From: Lachnospiraceae bacterium
GTDB lineage: Bacteria > Bacillota > Clostridia > Lachnospirales > Lachnospiraceae
Reading direction: 5' to 3'
DNA length: 64,000 nucleotides
Assembly: GCA_902363665.1 (NCBI GenBank)
Contig: CABJAW010000009.1
Coordinates: forward strand, 1 to 64,000
Shown here one piece after another: positions 16,284-24,502 of this stretch (position 1 is its first letter; each line of letters begins with the position of its first letter). The notes under the pieces were generated by a model. That model worked only from the letters and a program-made list of their open reading frames with translations, searched no databases and was not told the origin of the DNA. A program made the position numbers and the translations under genes.

Positions 16284-17510
16284 TTATGAAAAAAATCTCT
16301 GAAAACAGCACTGCACAAGTGGATGAAGAAGATCTGGCTGATGAGAAAAATTCTCACTGTACTCAAAAAAGTGAGCTTTTGCATCAAAGGAAGCGCGAAA
16401 ATCAGGAGAGAGAAGTGGCTGCGGCTGCCAGTAAAAAATGTCGGATTTTCGCGTATAGCAGGTCGCTGCTTTTGCAGGAACGCGATATTCCTTATCAATA
16501 TAGGAGGCAACGCTTTTATGGATTGCCTGATCTTCGAGCGGAAGATAGCAGTAATTTTTGTAATCCGGGAAAAAATACTTCAGTTCACACGGGAAACCGG
16601 GGAAACGAAGCACAGCTGTAGAATTTTTAACGATCATATCGCATACGCAGCTGCAGGAAACGGCAGGATCGTCAGAAAAGTGCGAAAGAGAGAGTGGAGT
16701 GGGCAGTGGAGCCCGCAGCTGAATCGTTACCTCAAGAGACGGGACGGCATCTTTTTCATCGGAGCGGAGAAAACAAGAGCGCACATCGATAAAATCGCCG
16801 TCCGCAAGCATACAGTAAGCTGCGAGGGGGAGAAGATTTGTCATGCCCACCAGATCGTCATGGTTGTGGAGCAGCATCAGCTGAAGCAGCTCCTGATCCT
16901 GCGTCTTGTCGAAGGAACGGAACATGGCAGCCATATGTTTTCCGCTTAGGGTATCGGTGCGCTGCCATCCGGCAAGCTTTTCAAGTGCAGACTGTTTCAA
17001 ACTTGTCTGTCCGGGGAGATGCCGCAGGACGGAGAGTGTGCGGTAGAGGTCGAGGGAGTTTTTTTCTGCTGCTGTAAAGGGATGTGTGGAAAACGGAACA
17101 TGCGCTGCACCAGAAGTTTGGCAGGCGGATTTCTCAGCGGATTGCCTGCCGGAAGATTTGCCGGAGACACCATGCAGAGAAATCCCCGTCAGTTCATAGG
17201 CGTTTGCTTTTGCGTTTAAAAATGGCACATCAAAGGTAGAACCATTAAAATGAATGAGCGTATCATACGGCGCTGCGTCTGACAAAAAAGTCTCGAGCAG
17301 CTGTTTTTCCTCGGCGGCATGCTCTGCAAGATACTGGGTGAGCTGCCAGCTGCCGTTTTCGAGATGAATCGTCCCGATCAGAAAGACACAGGCGGATTTG
17401 TGGGAGAGGCCTGTTGTCTCGATATCAAAAAAGAGTGCTTTTTCCGGCGTGTAGCCGTAAAATTCATGAAAGTCCGGGAAATCCGGAAGTACAGAGGTTG
17501 TTTTTATCAT
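16284..17510 (-). CDS. YprB-like ribonuclease H-fold protein
   Basis: A predicted 3'-5' exonuclease-like protein of about 408 residues (Pfam RNase_H_2 type). The N-terminal half carries exonuclease motif I FFDIETTGL, motif II HFNGSTFDVPFL and the C-terminal HNHDDLVGM with catalytic acids. The C-terminal half (about 250-408) matches no domain I recognise. I chose the ATG at 17510 because AAAGGA precedes it; the frame continues 38 codons upstream without family-like sequence. Its cellular substrate is unknown. Confidence 0.8.
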   Translation of the reverse strand: MIKTTSVLPDFPDFHEFYGYTPEKALFFDIETTGLSHKSACVFLIGTIHLENGSWQLTQYLAEHAAEEKQLLETFLSDAAPYDTLIHFNGSTFDVPFLNAKANAYELTGISLHGVSGKSSGRQSAEKSACQTSGAAHVPFSTHPFTAAEKNSLDLYRTLSVLRHLPGQTSLKQSALEKLAGWQRTDTLSGKHMAAMFRSFDKTQDQELLQLMLLHNHDDLVGMTNLLPLAAYCMLADGDFIDVRSCFLRSDEKDAVPSLEVTIQLRAPLPTPLSLSHFSDDPAVSCSCVCDMIVKNSTAVLRFPGFPCELKYFFPDYKNYCYLPLEDQAIHKSVASYIDKEYRVPAKAATCYTRKSDIFYWQPQPLLSPDFRASFDAKAHFFEYSENFSHQPDLLHPLVQCCFQRFFS

Positions 17511-17914
17511 AAGAAATCCTTTCTGCCGAAATAGTATGCCAGGGAAGCATTTGCCTGCTGCCGTTTCAGGAATAAGTGATGTAGCATAGAGCAAAGTCGA
17601 ATATTTGTTTTGCTTTTGCTTCATAAGAAATTGTGTCTTGTAAAACAGAAACGCTTTGTGATCAGGATTTTTTGTATCATCGCTGTTCAGTATAATAGAA
17701 ATAGTAGAAAAAATCCAGCTATTGAAATCTGGCGAGGAGGCTGATAAATCATAAAAAGCGATACTTTCGATTTTAAAAACTTAAGGTTTTCTTCCGTTGT
17801 GCCCGTGTAAAAGGCAGTGTAAAATAACAGGCAGAATATATTTTGGAACGTGGTGACGAAAGCGAATTGCAAAGGTTCGCTTTACTATGTGCCAGGAAAG
17901 GAAGGAGCATACAG
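17511..17914. other. Divergent intergenic region, no gene
   Basis: Separates the minus-strand YprB gene from the plus-strand ABC ATPase. It holds a TATAAT at 17691-17696 without a clear -35, a CCAGC/GCTGG-like imperfect hairpin around 17715-17750, and a degenerate copy of the dispersed palindrome (GAAAGCGAATTGCAAAGGTTCGCTT, in part, at 17857-17882) just before the ATPase ribosome binding site. Confidence 0.4.
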
Positions 17915-18604
17915 ATGCTGCTTGAGTGCAGAAATTTAAAAAAGAATTATGGAAAGAAGCAGGCAGTCCGGAATATTACGCTGAATCTGGAGCGTGGGAA
18001 AATTTATGGTCTGCTCGGACCGAACGGAAGCGGAAAGACAACATGGATGAAAATGACGGCCGGACTGGTAAAAGGCTGGGAGGGATCGATTTCTTTTGAG
18101 GGTCATCCGCTTTCTTATCACGATAAGGCAGAAATTGCCTATATGTCGACAGAGCCATTCTTCTATTCTTATATGAAGATAGCGGATGTCGGAAAGTATT
18201 ACCGGGACTTTTTTAAGGATTTCGATGAAGAGCGCTTTGGAGAACTGCTGGAGCGGATGGATTTAAGCCCGTCGGATAAGGCACGGACGCTTTCCTCTGG
18301 TATGGCGGCGAAACTGAAGCTCGCGGCCACTCTGGCGAGGAATGCAAAGCTGTATCTTCTGGATGAGCCGCTCAATGGAATTGATCTGGTCGCAAGAGAT
18401 CATGTGATGCAGACCATCATGGAGACCAGGGGAGAAGGAAATACGATCGTGATGTCCACCCATCTGGTCGATGAGATCGATCAGGTGATTGACGATGCGA
18501 TCTTTGTACGGGAAGGACAGATCGAGCTGCAGGGAAATACAAGGCAGCTTTGCGGGGATTATGGCATGTCGATTCCGGATCTGTACCGGAAGATATACGG
18601 GTAA
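17915..18604 (+). CDS. ABC transporter ATP-binding protein
   Basis: A 229-residue nucleotide-binding subunit. Walker A GPNGSGKTT at about 37, signature LSSGMAAKLKLAATLARN near 128, Walker B LYLLDEPLNGID near 150, and the switch His in STHLVDEID. The ATG at 17915 follows GGAAGGAG; the frame upstream is only repeat sequence. It pairs with the membrane protein at 18786 and resembles YtrB/EcsA-type exporters of small peptides or lantibiotics, but the substrate is not evident. Confidence 0.9.
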   Translation: MLLECRNLKKNYGKKQAVRNITLNLERGKIYGLLGPNGSGKTTWMKMTAGLVKGWEGSISFEGHPLSYHDKAEIAYMSTEPFFYSYMKIADVGKYYRDFFKDFDEERFGELLERMDLSPSDKARTLSSGMAAKLKLAATLARNAKLYLLDEPLNGIDLVARDHVMQTIMETRGEGNTIVMSTHLVDEIDQVIDDAIFVREGQIELQGNTRQLCGDYGMSIPDLYRKIYG

Positions 18605-18785
18605 AAGTACAGAAAAAATGTCAAGCTTTAACAGAGCCAGCTAGGTCGTGAGGAGGATTAGGAATATCAGCCTGAATGGCTGGCGATATATGGTGAAAAG
18701 CAGAAAATAGAAACGTAAATAAGCTGCGCAGGCGGCGGGTACCGCAAAAAACAGATGGGAATATGCTGCGGAGAATCGAGGAAAA

Positions 18786-19538
18786 ATGGGAAAGATATTG
18801 AGATATGAATGGAAGAAACAATTGTTTTCAAAGCTGATAATTGGCGGAATCCTGATTGTTCTGACGGCGGCTTTTGTTGTCGGAACGATGCTGGAAAAAG
18901 AACGCTGGCAGATGACGGCGATGGTGCTTCTCGTGTTTGCAGGGCTTTTCGGTTCCTTATACGTTGGGATTGAGAGCCTTCTGGTGCTGAACCGGGATCT
19001 TCGGACGAAGGAGAGCCATATGCTTTTCATGGTGCCGTATTCAGCATGGAGTATACTTGGCGCGAAGGTTCTGGCGGCGTTTCTGCAGATCGTGCTGACA
19101 TCCGTGCTGTTTGCTGTTTCGTTTTTTCTCTGCTTTACCGCTTACGTTGGAGCGAGCCAGGGGTTTGCGCAGTTCTTTCCGATGCTGCAGCGACTTCTGC
19201 GGGAGTGGTTTGACTTCCAGCTTGACTGGAAATGGATCGTGCTGATTCTCTGTGAGGTACTGATCAGCTGGATGAATATGATTGGGGCCGGGTATGCGTC
19301 GATTATCGCGTCCCGTACGGTACTGGTAAAGAGCAGGCTTGCAACACCTCTGGCAATCATTTTGTTCTTATTTTTGAATTGGGGGATGAACCAGATCATC
19401 CACTTGGTGGCGAAAGCACTTCAGCTGTCAAATGAATCTTACGCGTATGCACTGACGAATCTTGGAATCTCGGCAGTATTCACGGTCGTGCTGCTTTTCG
19501 CGTCAGGATGGATGGCAGAGAAGAAGCTGAGCGTATAA
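18786..19538 (+). CDS. Predicted ABC transporter membrane subunit
   Basis: A 250-residue integral membrane protein with about six helices (about 18-37, 46-66, 96-120, 150-172, 186-205, 222-245). The start MGKILRYEWKKQLF is typical of ABC-2-type permeases. It has no recognisable enzyme motif. It follows the ATPase by about 180 bases in the same direction, so partnership is inferred from position. A bidirectional terminator follows. Confidence 0.7.
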   Translation: MGKILRYEWKKQLFSKLIIGGILIVLTAAFVVGTMLEKERWQMTAMVLLVFAGLFGSLYVGIESLLVLNRDLRTKESHMLFMVPYSAWSILGAKVLAAFLQIVLTSVLFAVSFFLCFTAYVGASQGFAQFFPMLQRLLREWFDFQLDWKWIVLILCEVLISWMNMIGAGYASIIASRTVLVKSRLATPLAIILFLFLNWGMNQIIHLVAKALQLSNESYAYALTNLGISAVFTVVLLFASGWMAEKKLSV

Positions 19539-19574
19539 AAACGACACATACACATATATGTATAGAAGAGATAC

Positions 19575-19612
19575 GAAAGACCTGCTGGGAAAGTCATATC
19601 AGCAGGTCTTTC
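19575..19612. terminator. Bidirectional terminator between the ABC permease and apbE
   Basis: Perfect stem GAAAGACCTGCT (19575-19586)/AGCAGGTCTTTC (19601-19612) between convergent genes. Confidence 0.75.
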
Positions 19613-19674
19613 ATATGTACTTCTTTCGGCCGGATCTTTTGGGAGTGCGCCATTTCCGAAACAAACTATCACAG

Positions 19675-20709
19675 TCACGTTGTGGCATCCGGCCATCCAG
19701 ACGATGGTTTCATCTCCAGATCATCCGTCACAAACAGTGCCTCGATACCGTCCAGTGATTCGATGAGCGCCATTCCTTTTTCAGGTCCGAGCACAAAGCA
19801 GGCGGTGCTGAGTGCGTCTCCATCGACAGAGTGTTCTGAGAAGATCGTGACGCTGGCGAGTCCGTTTTCGACGGGATGGCCATCGAAAGGACTTAAAATG
19901 TGATGATATCGTTTTCCGTTTTCGATAAAGTAGCGCTCGTAAGTACCTGAGGTGACGACGGAAGCATTTCGGCAGGAGATTGTGGTGAGCGGCTGCGTGG
20001 CATCCGGTTTTGGCGTACGGACCCCAATGCGGAAATCCTGGCCATGCGGTTTGCTTCCGATGGTAAGGATGTTTCCGCCAAGGTCGATGATACCGCTTGT
20101 ATATCCGGCGGAGACGAGATCCTCCTTTAACAGGTCGGCGATATAGCCCTTTGCGATTCCGCCGAGATCGATCGAGGTGTCAGGATCCAGGAGCGTCACG
20201 GTTGTACCGTCGAGCTGTATGTTTTTGTAGCCAACGTGAGAAAGCGCATCGATCAGATCGCTTTCATCCGGCACTGTTCCGGTTTTCTGGTCCGCATCAA
20301 AGTTCCACAGCGTGAGCACAGGGGCGATCGTGATGTCAAAGGCGCCGTCTGAGAGACGGCAGTAAGAAAGCGCTTTTTCAAGCAGATCGGCTGTTTCCGT
20401 GGAGACTTCGACCGGATTTCCATCACTGTGATTAATTCTCCACACGTCGCTGCCCTCCTGCGTGCGGGAGAACAGTTTCTCATAGGACGCAAGACGGGAA
20501 AAACACTCCTCAAGAGGGGAGGTATTTTCGGTGTCATAAAGGGTGATCGAGACGACGGTATCAAGGAAAAATCCGGTTTTGGATACGGAGGCCGTCTCTT
20601 TTTCACAGCCGGAGAGCGTTCCGGCTGCGAAGAGGAGCAGAAAAACCAGCATGGCTGACGTGATTTTGCACCTGCGGTGATTTTTTGAAGAAGTTCTGAA
20701 AAAAATCAT
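19675..20709 (-). CDS. apbE: FAD:protein FMN transferase (ApbE), lipoprotein
   Basis: Transfers FMN from FAD onto Ser/Thr of target proteins outside the membrane. The 344-residue product has an N-terminal signal with lipobox LSGC, so it should be a lipoprotein. Family motifs: DTVVSITLYD, the conserved SIDLGGIAKGYIADLL and YHHILSPFDGHPVENG, and a C-terminal VDGDALSTACFVLG region. AAAGGA lies upstream of the ATG. The Rnf subunits encoded 5 kb away carry the acceptor motifs (in RnfD and RnfG), so they are likely substrates. Confidence 0.94.
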   Translation of the reverse strand: MIFFRTSSKNHRRCKITSAMLVFLLLFAAGTLSGCEKETASVSKTGFFLDTVVSITLYDTENTSPLEECFSRLASYEKLFSRTQEGSDVWRINHSDGNPVEVSTETADLLEKALSYCRLSDGAFDITIAPVLTLWNFDADQKTGTVPDESDLIDALSHVGYKNIQLDGTTVTLLDPDTSIDLGGIAKGYIADLLKEDLVSAGYTSGIIDLGGNILTIGSKPHGQDFRIGVRTPKPDATQPLTTISCRNASVVTSGTYERYFIENGKRYHHILSPFDGHPVENGLASVTIFSEHSVDGDALSTACFVLGPEKGMALIESLDGIEALFVTDDLEMKPSSGWPDATT

Positions 20710-20928
20710 AAGCGTCCTTTCTTATTTTAACTTTTAACCGGACAGCTGTTCGGTTATGAGCAAGTAGCAAAGCGGATTGCGATTGCGTTCCCTTGGATAA
20801 ACTTTGAGGTTCACTGTAACATATTTCGAACCTCACCGCAAGTATGGAAAAATCAAACGAGTTCTTACCGGAAAAGACAGCATGCTTGCCTGAACTGAGA
20901 GAGGAATGATGAAATTTTCAAGACTTTC
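20710..20928. repeat. Truncated dispersed repeat and small inverted repeat
   Basis: A copy of the dispersed repeat (CGGTTATGAGCAAGTAGC then AAGCGGATTGCGATTGCG) at about 20751-20788 has lost its right arm. An inverted repeat TGAGGTTC (20805-20812)/GAACCTCA (20828-20835) follows; it lies upstream of both divergent genes and could be an operator. Confidence 0.55.
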
Positions 20929-20957
20929 TTTACAAAATCCGCCTTTCTTCGTATAAT
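20929..20957 (+). promoter_or_regulatory. Promoter of galE
   Basis: TTTACA (20929-20934), a 17-base spacer and TATAAT (20952-20957). Confidence 0.75.
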
Positions 20958-21019
20958 GAACGTGGCGCGGAAAGATTATGCGCAATAGATGTAGAAACAG
21001 AGGTATAGGAGGACTGGAT

Positions 21020-22036
21020 ATGGCAATTTTAGTTACGGGTGGTGCCGGATATATCGGCAGCCATACATGCGTTGAGCTGTTAAACAGCGGTTACGATGTA
21101 GTCGTAATGGACAATCTCTATAATGCCAGCGAGAAAGCACTGGAGAGGGTAGAGCAGATCACAGGAAAGAAAGTTACCTTTTATAATGTAGATATGTTGG
21201 ATAAAGAGGCAATGAATCAGATTTTCGAAAAAGAAAAAATTGATTCGGTTATTCATTTTGCAGGATACAAGGCGGTTGGCGAGTCTGTACAGAAGCCGCT
21301 GGAATATTATCACAATAATATTACCGGTACTTTAAACCTGTGCGATGTAATGCGCAATCACGGTGTAAAAAATATCATTTTCAGTTCCTCTGCGACGGTA
21401 TATGGCGATCCGGCATTTATTCCGATCACCGAGGAGTGCCCGAAGGGAAAGATTACAAACCCCTATGGACAGACAAAGGGTATGCTGGAACAGATTCTGA
21501 CAGACCTGAATGTTTCGGATCCGGAGTGGAATGTTGTACTGCTTCGTTACTTCAATCCGATCGGTGCACATAAATCCGGACTGATTGGTGAGGATCCGAA
21601 GGGAATACCGAACAATCTGCTGCCGTACATTGCACAGGTGGCAGTTGGCAAACTGGAGAAGCTTGGCGTCTTTGGCGATGATTACGATACACCGGATGGA
21701 ACGGGCGTACGTGATTACATCCATGTGGTGGATCTTGCAAGAGGCCACGTAAAGGCAATCCAGAAGCTGGAGGAGGAGCCGAAGGTACGGATTTACAACC
21801 TCGGTACCGGCCACGGCTACAGTGTACTGCAGGTACTGCACGCATTTGAGAAGGCCTGCGGCAAGACACTTCCGTATGAGATCAAGCCGCGCCGTGCCGG
21901 TGATATCGCGACATGCTACTGCGCACCGGAGAAAGCAAAGAGAGAGCTCGGCTGGGAGGCAGAGTACGGCATCGATGAGATGTGTGCAGACTCCTGGAGA
22001 TGGCAGTCCATGAATCCAAACGGATATAATGACTGA
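21020..22036 (+). CDS. galE: UDP-glucose 4-epimerase
   Basis: Interconverts UDP-glucose and UDP-galactose. The 338-residue SDR protein has the NAD-binding GGAGYIGSH at 7-15, the SSATVYG loop with catalytic Ser, YGQTK with the Tyr-x3-Lys pair near 149-153, and [10 protein letters not shown] toward the end. Length is normal. The ATG at 21020 follows AGGAGGA; the extra upstream frame lies between promoter and ribosome binding site and is not translated. It probably supplies galactose units for the cell-surface glycans. Confidence 0.97.
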   Translation: MAILVTGGAGYIGSHTCVELLNSGYDVVVMDNLYNASEKALERVEQITGKKVTFYNVDMLDKEAMNQIFEKEKIDSVIHFAGYKAVGESVQKPLEYYHNNITGTLNLCDVMRNHGVKNIIFSSSATVYGDPAFIPITEECPKGKITNPYGQTKGMLEQILTDLNVSDPEWNVVLLRYFNPIGAHKSGLIGEDPKGIPNNLLPYIAQVAVGKLEKLGVFGDDYDTPDGTGVRDYIHVVDLARGHVKAIQKLEEEPKVRIYNLGTGHGYSVLQVLHAFEKACGKTLPYEIKPRRAGDIATCYCAPEKAKRELGWEAEYGIDEMCADSWRWQSMNPNGYND

Positions 22037-22079
22037 TTGCCAGGAGGCAGAGTGATCTGCAGTTAACTTTGTCTATAAG

Positions 22080-22145
22080 TTGACAGGCTCGTCCAAAACG
22101 GATATTATTACATAGGTTTTCGAAATAAATCTGGACGAATCTGTC
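22080..22145 (+). promoter_or_regulatory. Promoter with overlapping inverted repeat before the NifU-like gene
   Basis: TTGACA (22080-22085), 17-base spacer, TATTAT (22103-22108). GACAGGCTCGTCCA (22082-22095) and TGGACGAATCTGTC (22132-22145) are inverted copies matching at 12 of 14 positions. The left arm overlaps the -35, so the pair could be an operator or a leader-RNA hairpin. Confidence 0.6.
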
Positions 22146-22198
22146 GATTTATGAGAAAATATAGAGTAAATAAATTTACTACTGAAAGGAGTTTTAAC

Positions 22199-22891
22199 AT
22201 GATTTATTCACGCGAAGTAGAAGAAATGTGCCCGGTAGCACAGGGCGTTCACCATGGCGCGGCTCCGATTCCGGAGGAAGCAAAATGGGTTCAGGCAAAA
22301 GAAGTAAAGGATATTTCCGGATTTACACACGGTGTAGGCTGGTGTGCACCGCAGCAGGGAGCCTGTAAGCTGTCTCTCAATGTAAAAGAGGGAATCATTC
22401 AGGAAGCACTTGTTGAGACGATCGGATGCTCAGGAATGACACATTCCGCAGCAATGGCAGCAGAGATCCTTCCGGGTCTTACTGTTATGGAAGCTCTGAA
22501 TACCGACCTTGTCTGTGATGCGATCAATACCGCTATGAGAGAGCTCTTCCTGCAGATCGTATACGGCAGAAGCCAGTCCGCATTCTCAGAGGACGGCCTT
22601 GCAGTAGGTGCAGGTCTTGAGGATCTTGGAAAAGGACTTCGTTCTCAGGTAGGTACCATGTACGGTACACTGAAAAAGGGACCGCGTTACCTGGAGATGG
22701 CAGAAGGCTATGTTACTGGAATCGCTCTTGATGCAGATGACCAGATCATCGGTTATCAGTTCGTATCCCTTGGAAAGATGACAGATTTCATCAAGAAGGG
22801 TGACGATCCGAACACTGCATGGGAAAAGGCAAAAGGACAGTATGGCCGTGTAGCTGATGCTGTTAAGATTATTGACCCGAGAAAAGAATGA
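22199..22891 (+). CDS. NifU/IscU-like iron-sulfur scaffold-type protein
   Basis: A 230-residue protein of the group annotated as iron-sulfur cluster assembly scaffold, paired with GGGtGRT proteins. Conserved cysteine sites are visible in VGWCAPQQGACKL and ETIGCSGMTHSAAMA, similar in spirit to the Cys sites of IscU-type scaffolds. The rest of the protein differs from classical NifU/IscU in sequence and length, so a direct scaffold role is inferred, not proven. AAAGGAG precedes the ATG. It is followed after 18 bases by the GGGtGRT gene; the two form an operon behind a strong promoter. Confidence 0.75.
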   Translation: MIYSREVEEMCPVAQGVHHGAAPIPEEAKWVQAKEVKDISGFTHGVGWCAPQQGACKLSLNVKEGIIQEALVETIGCSGMTHSAAMAAEILPGLTVMEALNTDLVCDAINTAMRELFLQIVYGRSQSAFSEDGLAVGAGLEDLGKGLRSQVGTMYGTLKKGPRYLEMAEGYVTGIALDADDQIIGYQFVSLGKMTDFIKKGDDPNTAWEKAKGQYGRVADAVKIIDPRKE

Positions 22892-22909
22892 TTGAGGAGG
22901 TAACAGAAA

Positions 22910-23920
22910 ATGGCTTTATTTGAATCATATGAAAGACGTATCGACCAGATCAATAAGGTTCTGAACAGCTATGGAATCGCTTCTCTGGAAGAGGCAGAGA
23001 AGATTACAAAGGATGCTGGTCTTGATGTATACAATCAGATCAAGGGAATTCAGCCGATCTGTTTTGAGAACGCTTGCTGGGCATACATCACAGGTGCAGC
23101 AATCGCGATCAAGAAGAACTGCAGAAAAGCATCTGAAGCAGCAGCAGCAATCGGCGAAGGCCTTCAGGCATTCTGTATCCCGGGTTCTGTAGCTGATACC
23201 CGTAAGGTAGGTCTTGGCCATGGAAACCTTGGCAAGATGCTTCTTGAGGAAGAGACAGAGTGCTTCGCATTCCTGGCAGGTCATGAGTCCTTTGCAGCAG
23301 CAGAGGGCGCGATCGGTATCGCAGAGAAGGCAAACAAGGTACGTACGAAGCCGCTTCGCGTTATCCTGAACGGTCTTGGAAAAGACGCTGCACAGATCAT
23401 CTCCCGTATCAATGGATTCACTTTCGTTGAGACAGAGTACGATCCGTACACCAATACAGTAAAAGAAGTCAGCAGAAAGTCTTATTCTGAAGGACTTCGT
23501 GCAAAAGTAAACTGCTACGGCGCAAACAGCGTTCCGGAAGGTGTTGCGATCATGTGGAAAGAGAACGTAGACGTTTCTATCACAGGAAACTCCACGAACC
23601 CGACCCGTTTCCAGCATCCGGTAGCAGGTACTTACAAGAAAGAGCGTCTTGAGGCTGGTAAGAAGTACTTCTCCGTAGCATCTGGCGGTGGTACAGGACG
23701 TACCCTTCATCCGGACAACATGGCAGCTGGTCCGGCTTCCTACGGTATGACCGATACCCTTGGCCGTATGCATTCTGATGCTCAGTTTGCAGGATCTTCT
23801 TCTGTACCGGCTCACGTAGAGATGATGGGTCTGATCGGTGCAGGAAACAACCCGATGGTTGGTATGACTGTATCTGTAGCAGTTTCCATTGAGGAAGCTG
23901 CAACAGCAGGAAAATTCTAA
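22910..23920 (+). CDS. GGGtGRT protein
   Basis: A 336-residue protein of an uncharacterised family named for the motif seen here in VASGGGTGRTLHP near residue 265. It has a conserved central FCIPGSVADTRKVGLGHGNLG region and a C-terminal VPAHVEMMGLIGAGNNPMVG. No transmembrane helices or signal peptide. Family biochemistry is unknown. The invariable neighbour, a NifU-like cysteine protein, suggests an Fe-S or metal-related role. GAGGAGG precedes the ATG with good spacing. Codon use is regular and the intergenic signals are strong, pointing to high expression. Confidence 0.85.
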   Translation: MALFESYERRIDQINKVLNSYGIASLEEAEKITKDAGLDVYNQIKGIQPICFENACWAYITGAAIAIKKNCRKASEAAAAIGEGLQAFCIPGSVADTRKVGLGHGNLGKMLLEEETECFAFLAGHESFAAAEGAIGIAEKANKVRTKPLRVILNGLGKDAAQIISRINGFTFVETEYDPYTNTVKEVSRKSYSEGLRAKVNCYGANSVPEGVAIMWKENVDVSITGNSTNPTRFQHPVAGTYKKERLEAGKKYFSVASGGGTGRTLHPDNMAAGPASYGMTDTLGRMHSDAQFAGSSSVPAHVEMMGLIGAGNNPMVGMTVSVAVSIEEAATAGKF

Positions 23921-23987
23921 GGAATCCAGTATTTAAGCGGGGTTTATAGGAGTTAAGAAGTGGTAAAAAGTGATTAAAATTGGGTCA

Positions 23988-24039
23988 TTTGACCAGTATT
24001 TGACCAGTATTTGACCAGTATTTGACCAGTATTTGACCA
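23988..24039. repeat. Tandem 11-bp repeat (TTTGACCAGTA)
   Basis: Four complete copies (23988-24031) and a partial fifth. The period is about one helical turn, so the same face of DNA is presented each time. An inverted GGTCA half site lies just before the first copy. Confidence 0.9.
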
Positions 24040-24111
24040 TAGAGACTTGACTACTTGACGAATAAGAAAAAACCAGAAAATATAATCTGGCATTGTCCAA
24101 GCAAAAAAATG

Positions 24112-24141
24112 GGAACCGTCTTCATGACGGTTCCTTTTTTG
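24112..24141 (+). terminator. Terminator downstream of the GGGtGRT gene
   Basis: GGAACCGTC/GACGGTTCC stem with a TTCAT loop, then TTTTTT. The preceding A-rich tract could make it work in both directions. Confidence 0.85.
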
Positions 24142-24281
24142 TGCTCATTATCTCTTTCGCAAATCTTTTTCAATAACCATTTTCCCTCTTGTATCCGGAA
24201 GCTGTTTCTTCTATAAATAATGTACCGTAGCTGGTCAATCATGTGCCACAAAAAAACGGGCTGGAAATTCGCACTCTATGG

Positions 24282-24370
24282 CTTATTGCTCCGCGCAATC
24301 ATGCAGGGATCTGCTTGAATCTGGGTAAAGTGGATATTCGCAATCCGCTTTGCTGCCTGTTTGATTCGGC
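24282..24370. repeat. Dispersed palindromic repeat, inverted orientation
   Basis: Reverse-orientation copy: GCTTATTGCTCCGCGCAAT-type block, then GGATATTCGCAATCCGCTTTG and GCCTGTTTGATTCGG. The block order mirrors the composite repeat at 3093-3268 read on the other strand. Confidence 0.75.
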
Positions 24371-24377
24371 TAAAAAA

Positions 24378-24469
24378 TGACTAATAGTCAATTATTACAA
24401 AAAAAACCAGATTCAGGTAATAATCTTGTACTTATTTAATATTGACCAAAAGTCATTTTTGAATATAAT
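24378..24469 (+). promoter_or_regulatory. MMPL operon promoter with paired operators
   Basis: Two sites of the form TGAC-N5-GTCA occur at 24378-24390 and 24443-24455. Between them is a further inverted repeat, ATTATTAC (24391-24398) and GTAATAAT (24417-24424). A promoter TTGACC (24442-24447), 16-base spacer, TATAAT (24464-24469) overlaps the second operator. This arrangement suits a dimeric repressor such as a TetR-family protein; no such gene is in this window. Confidence 0.65.
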
Positions 24470-24502
24470 GAGATTTAGAAAAAAACAGGGAGATGGTATG
24501 CA

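Noticed and set aside
16208..16949. Plus-strand frames opposite the YprB-like gene
   Set aside because: Antisense to a gene with clear exonuclease motifs, and no protein-like pattern of their own.
23988..24039. CRISPR array
   Set aside because: The 11-base units are directly adjacent without spacers, so this is a simple tandem repeat. No cas genes are present.
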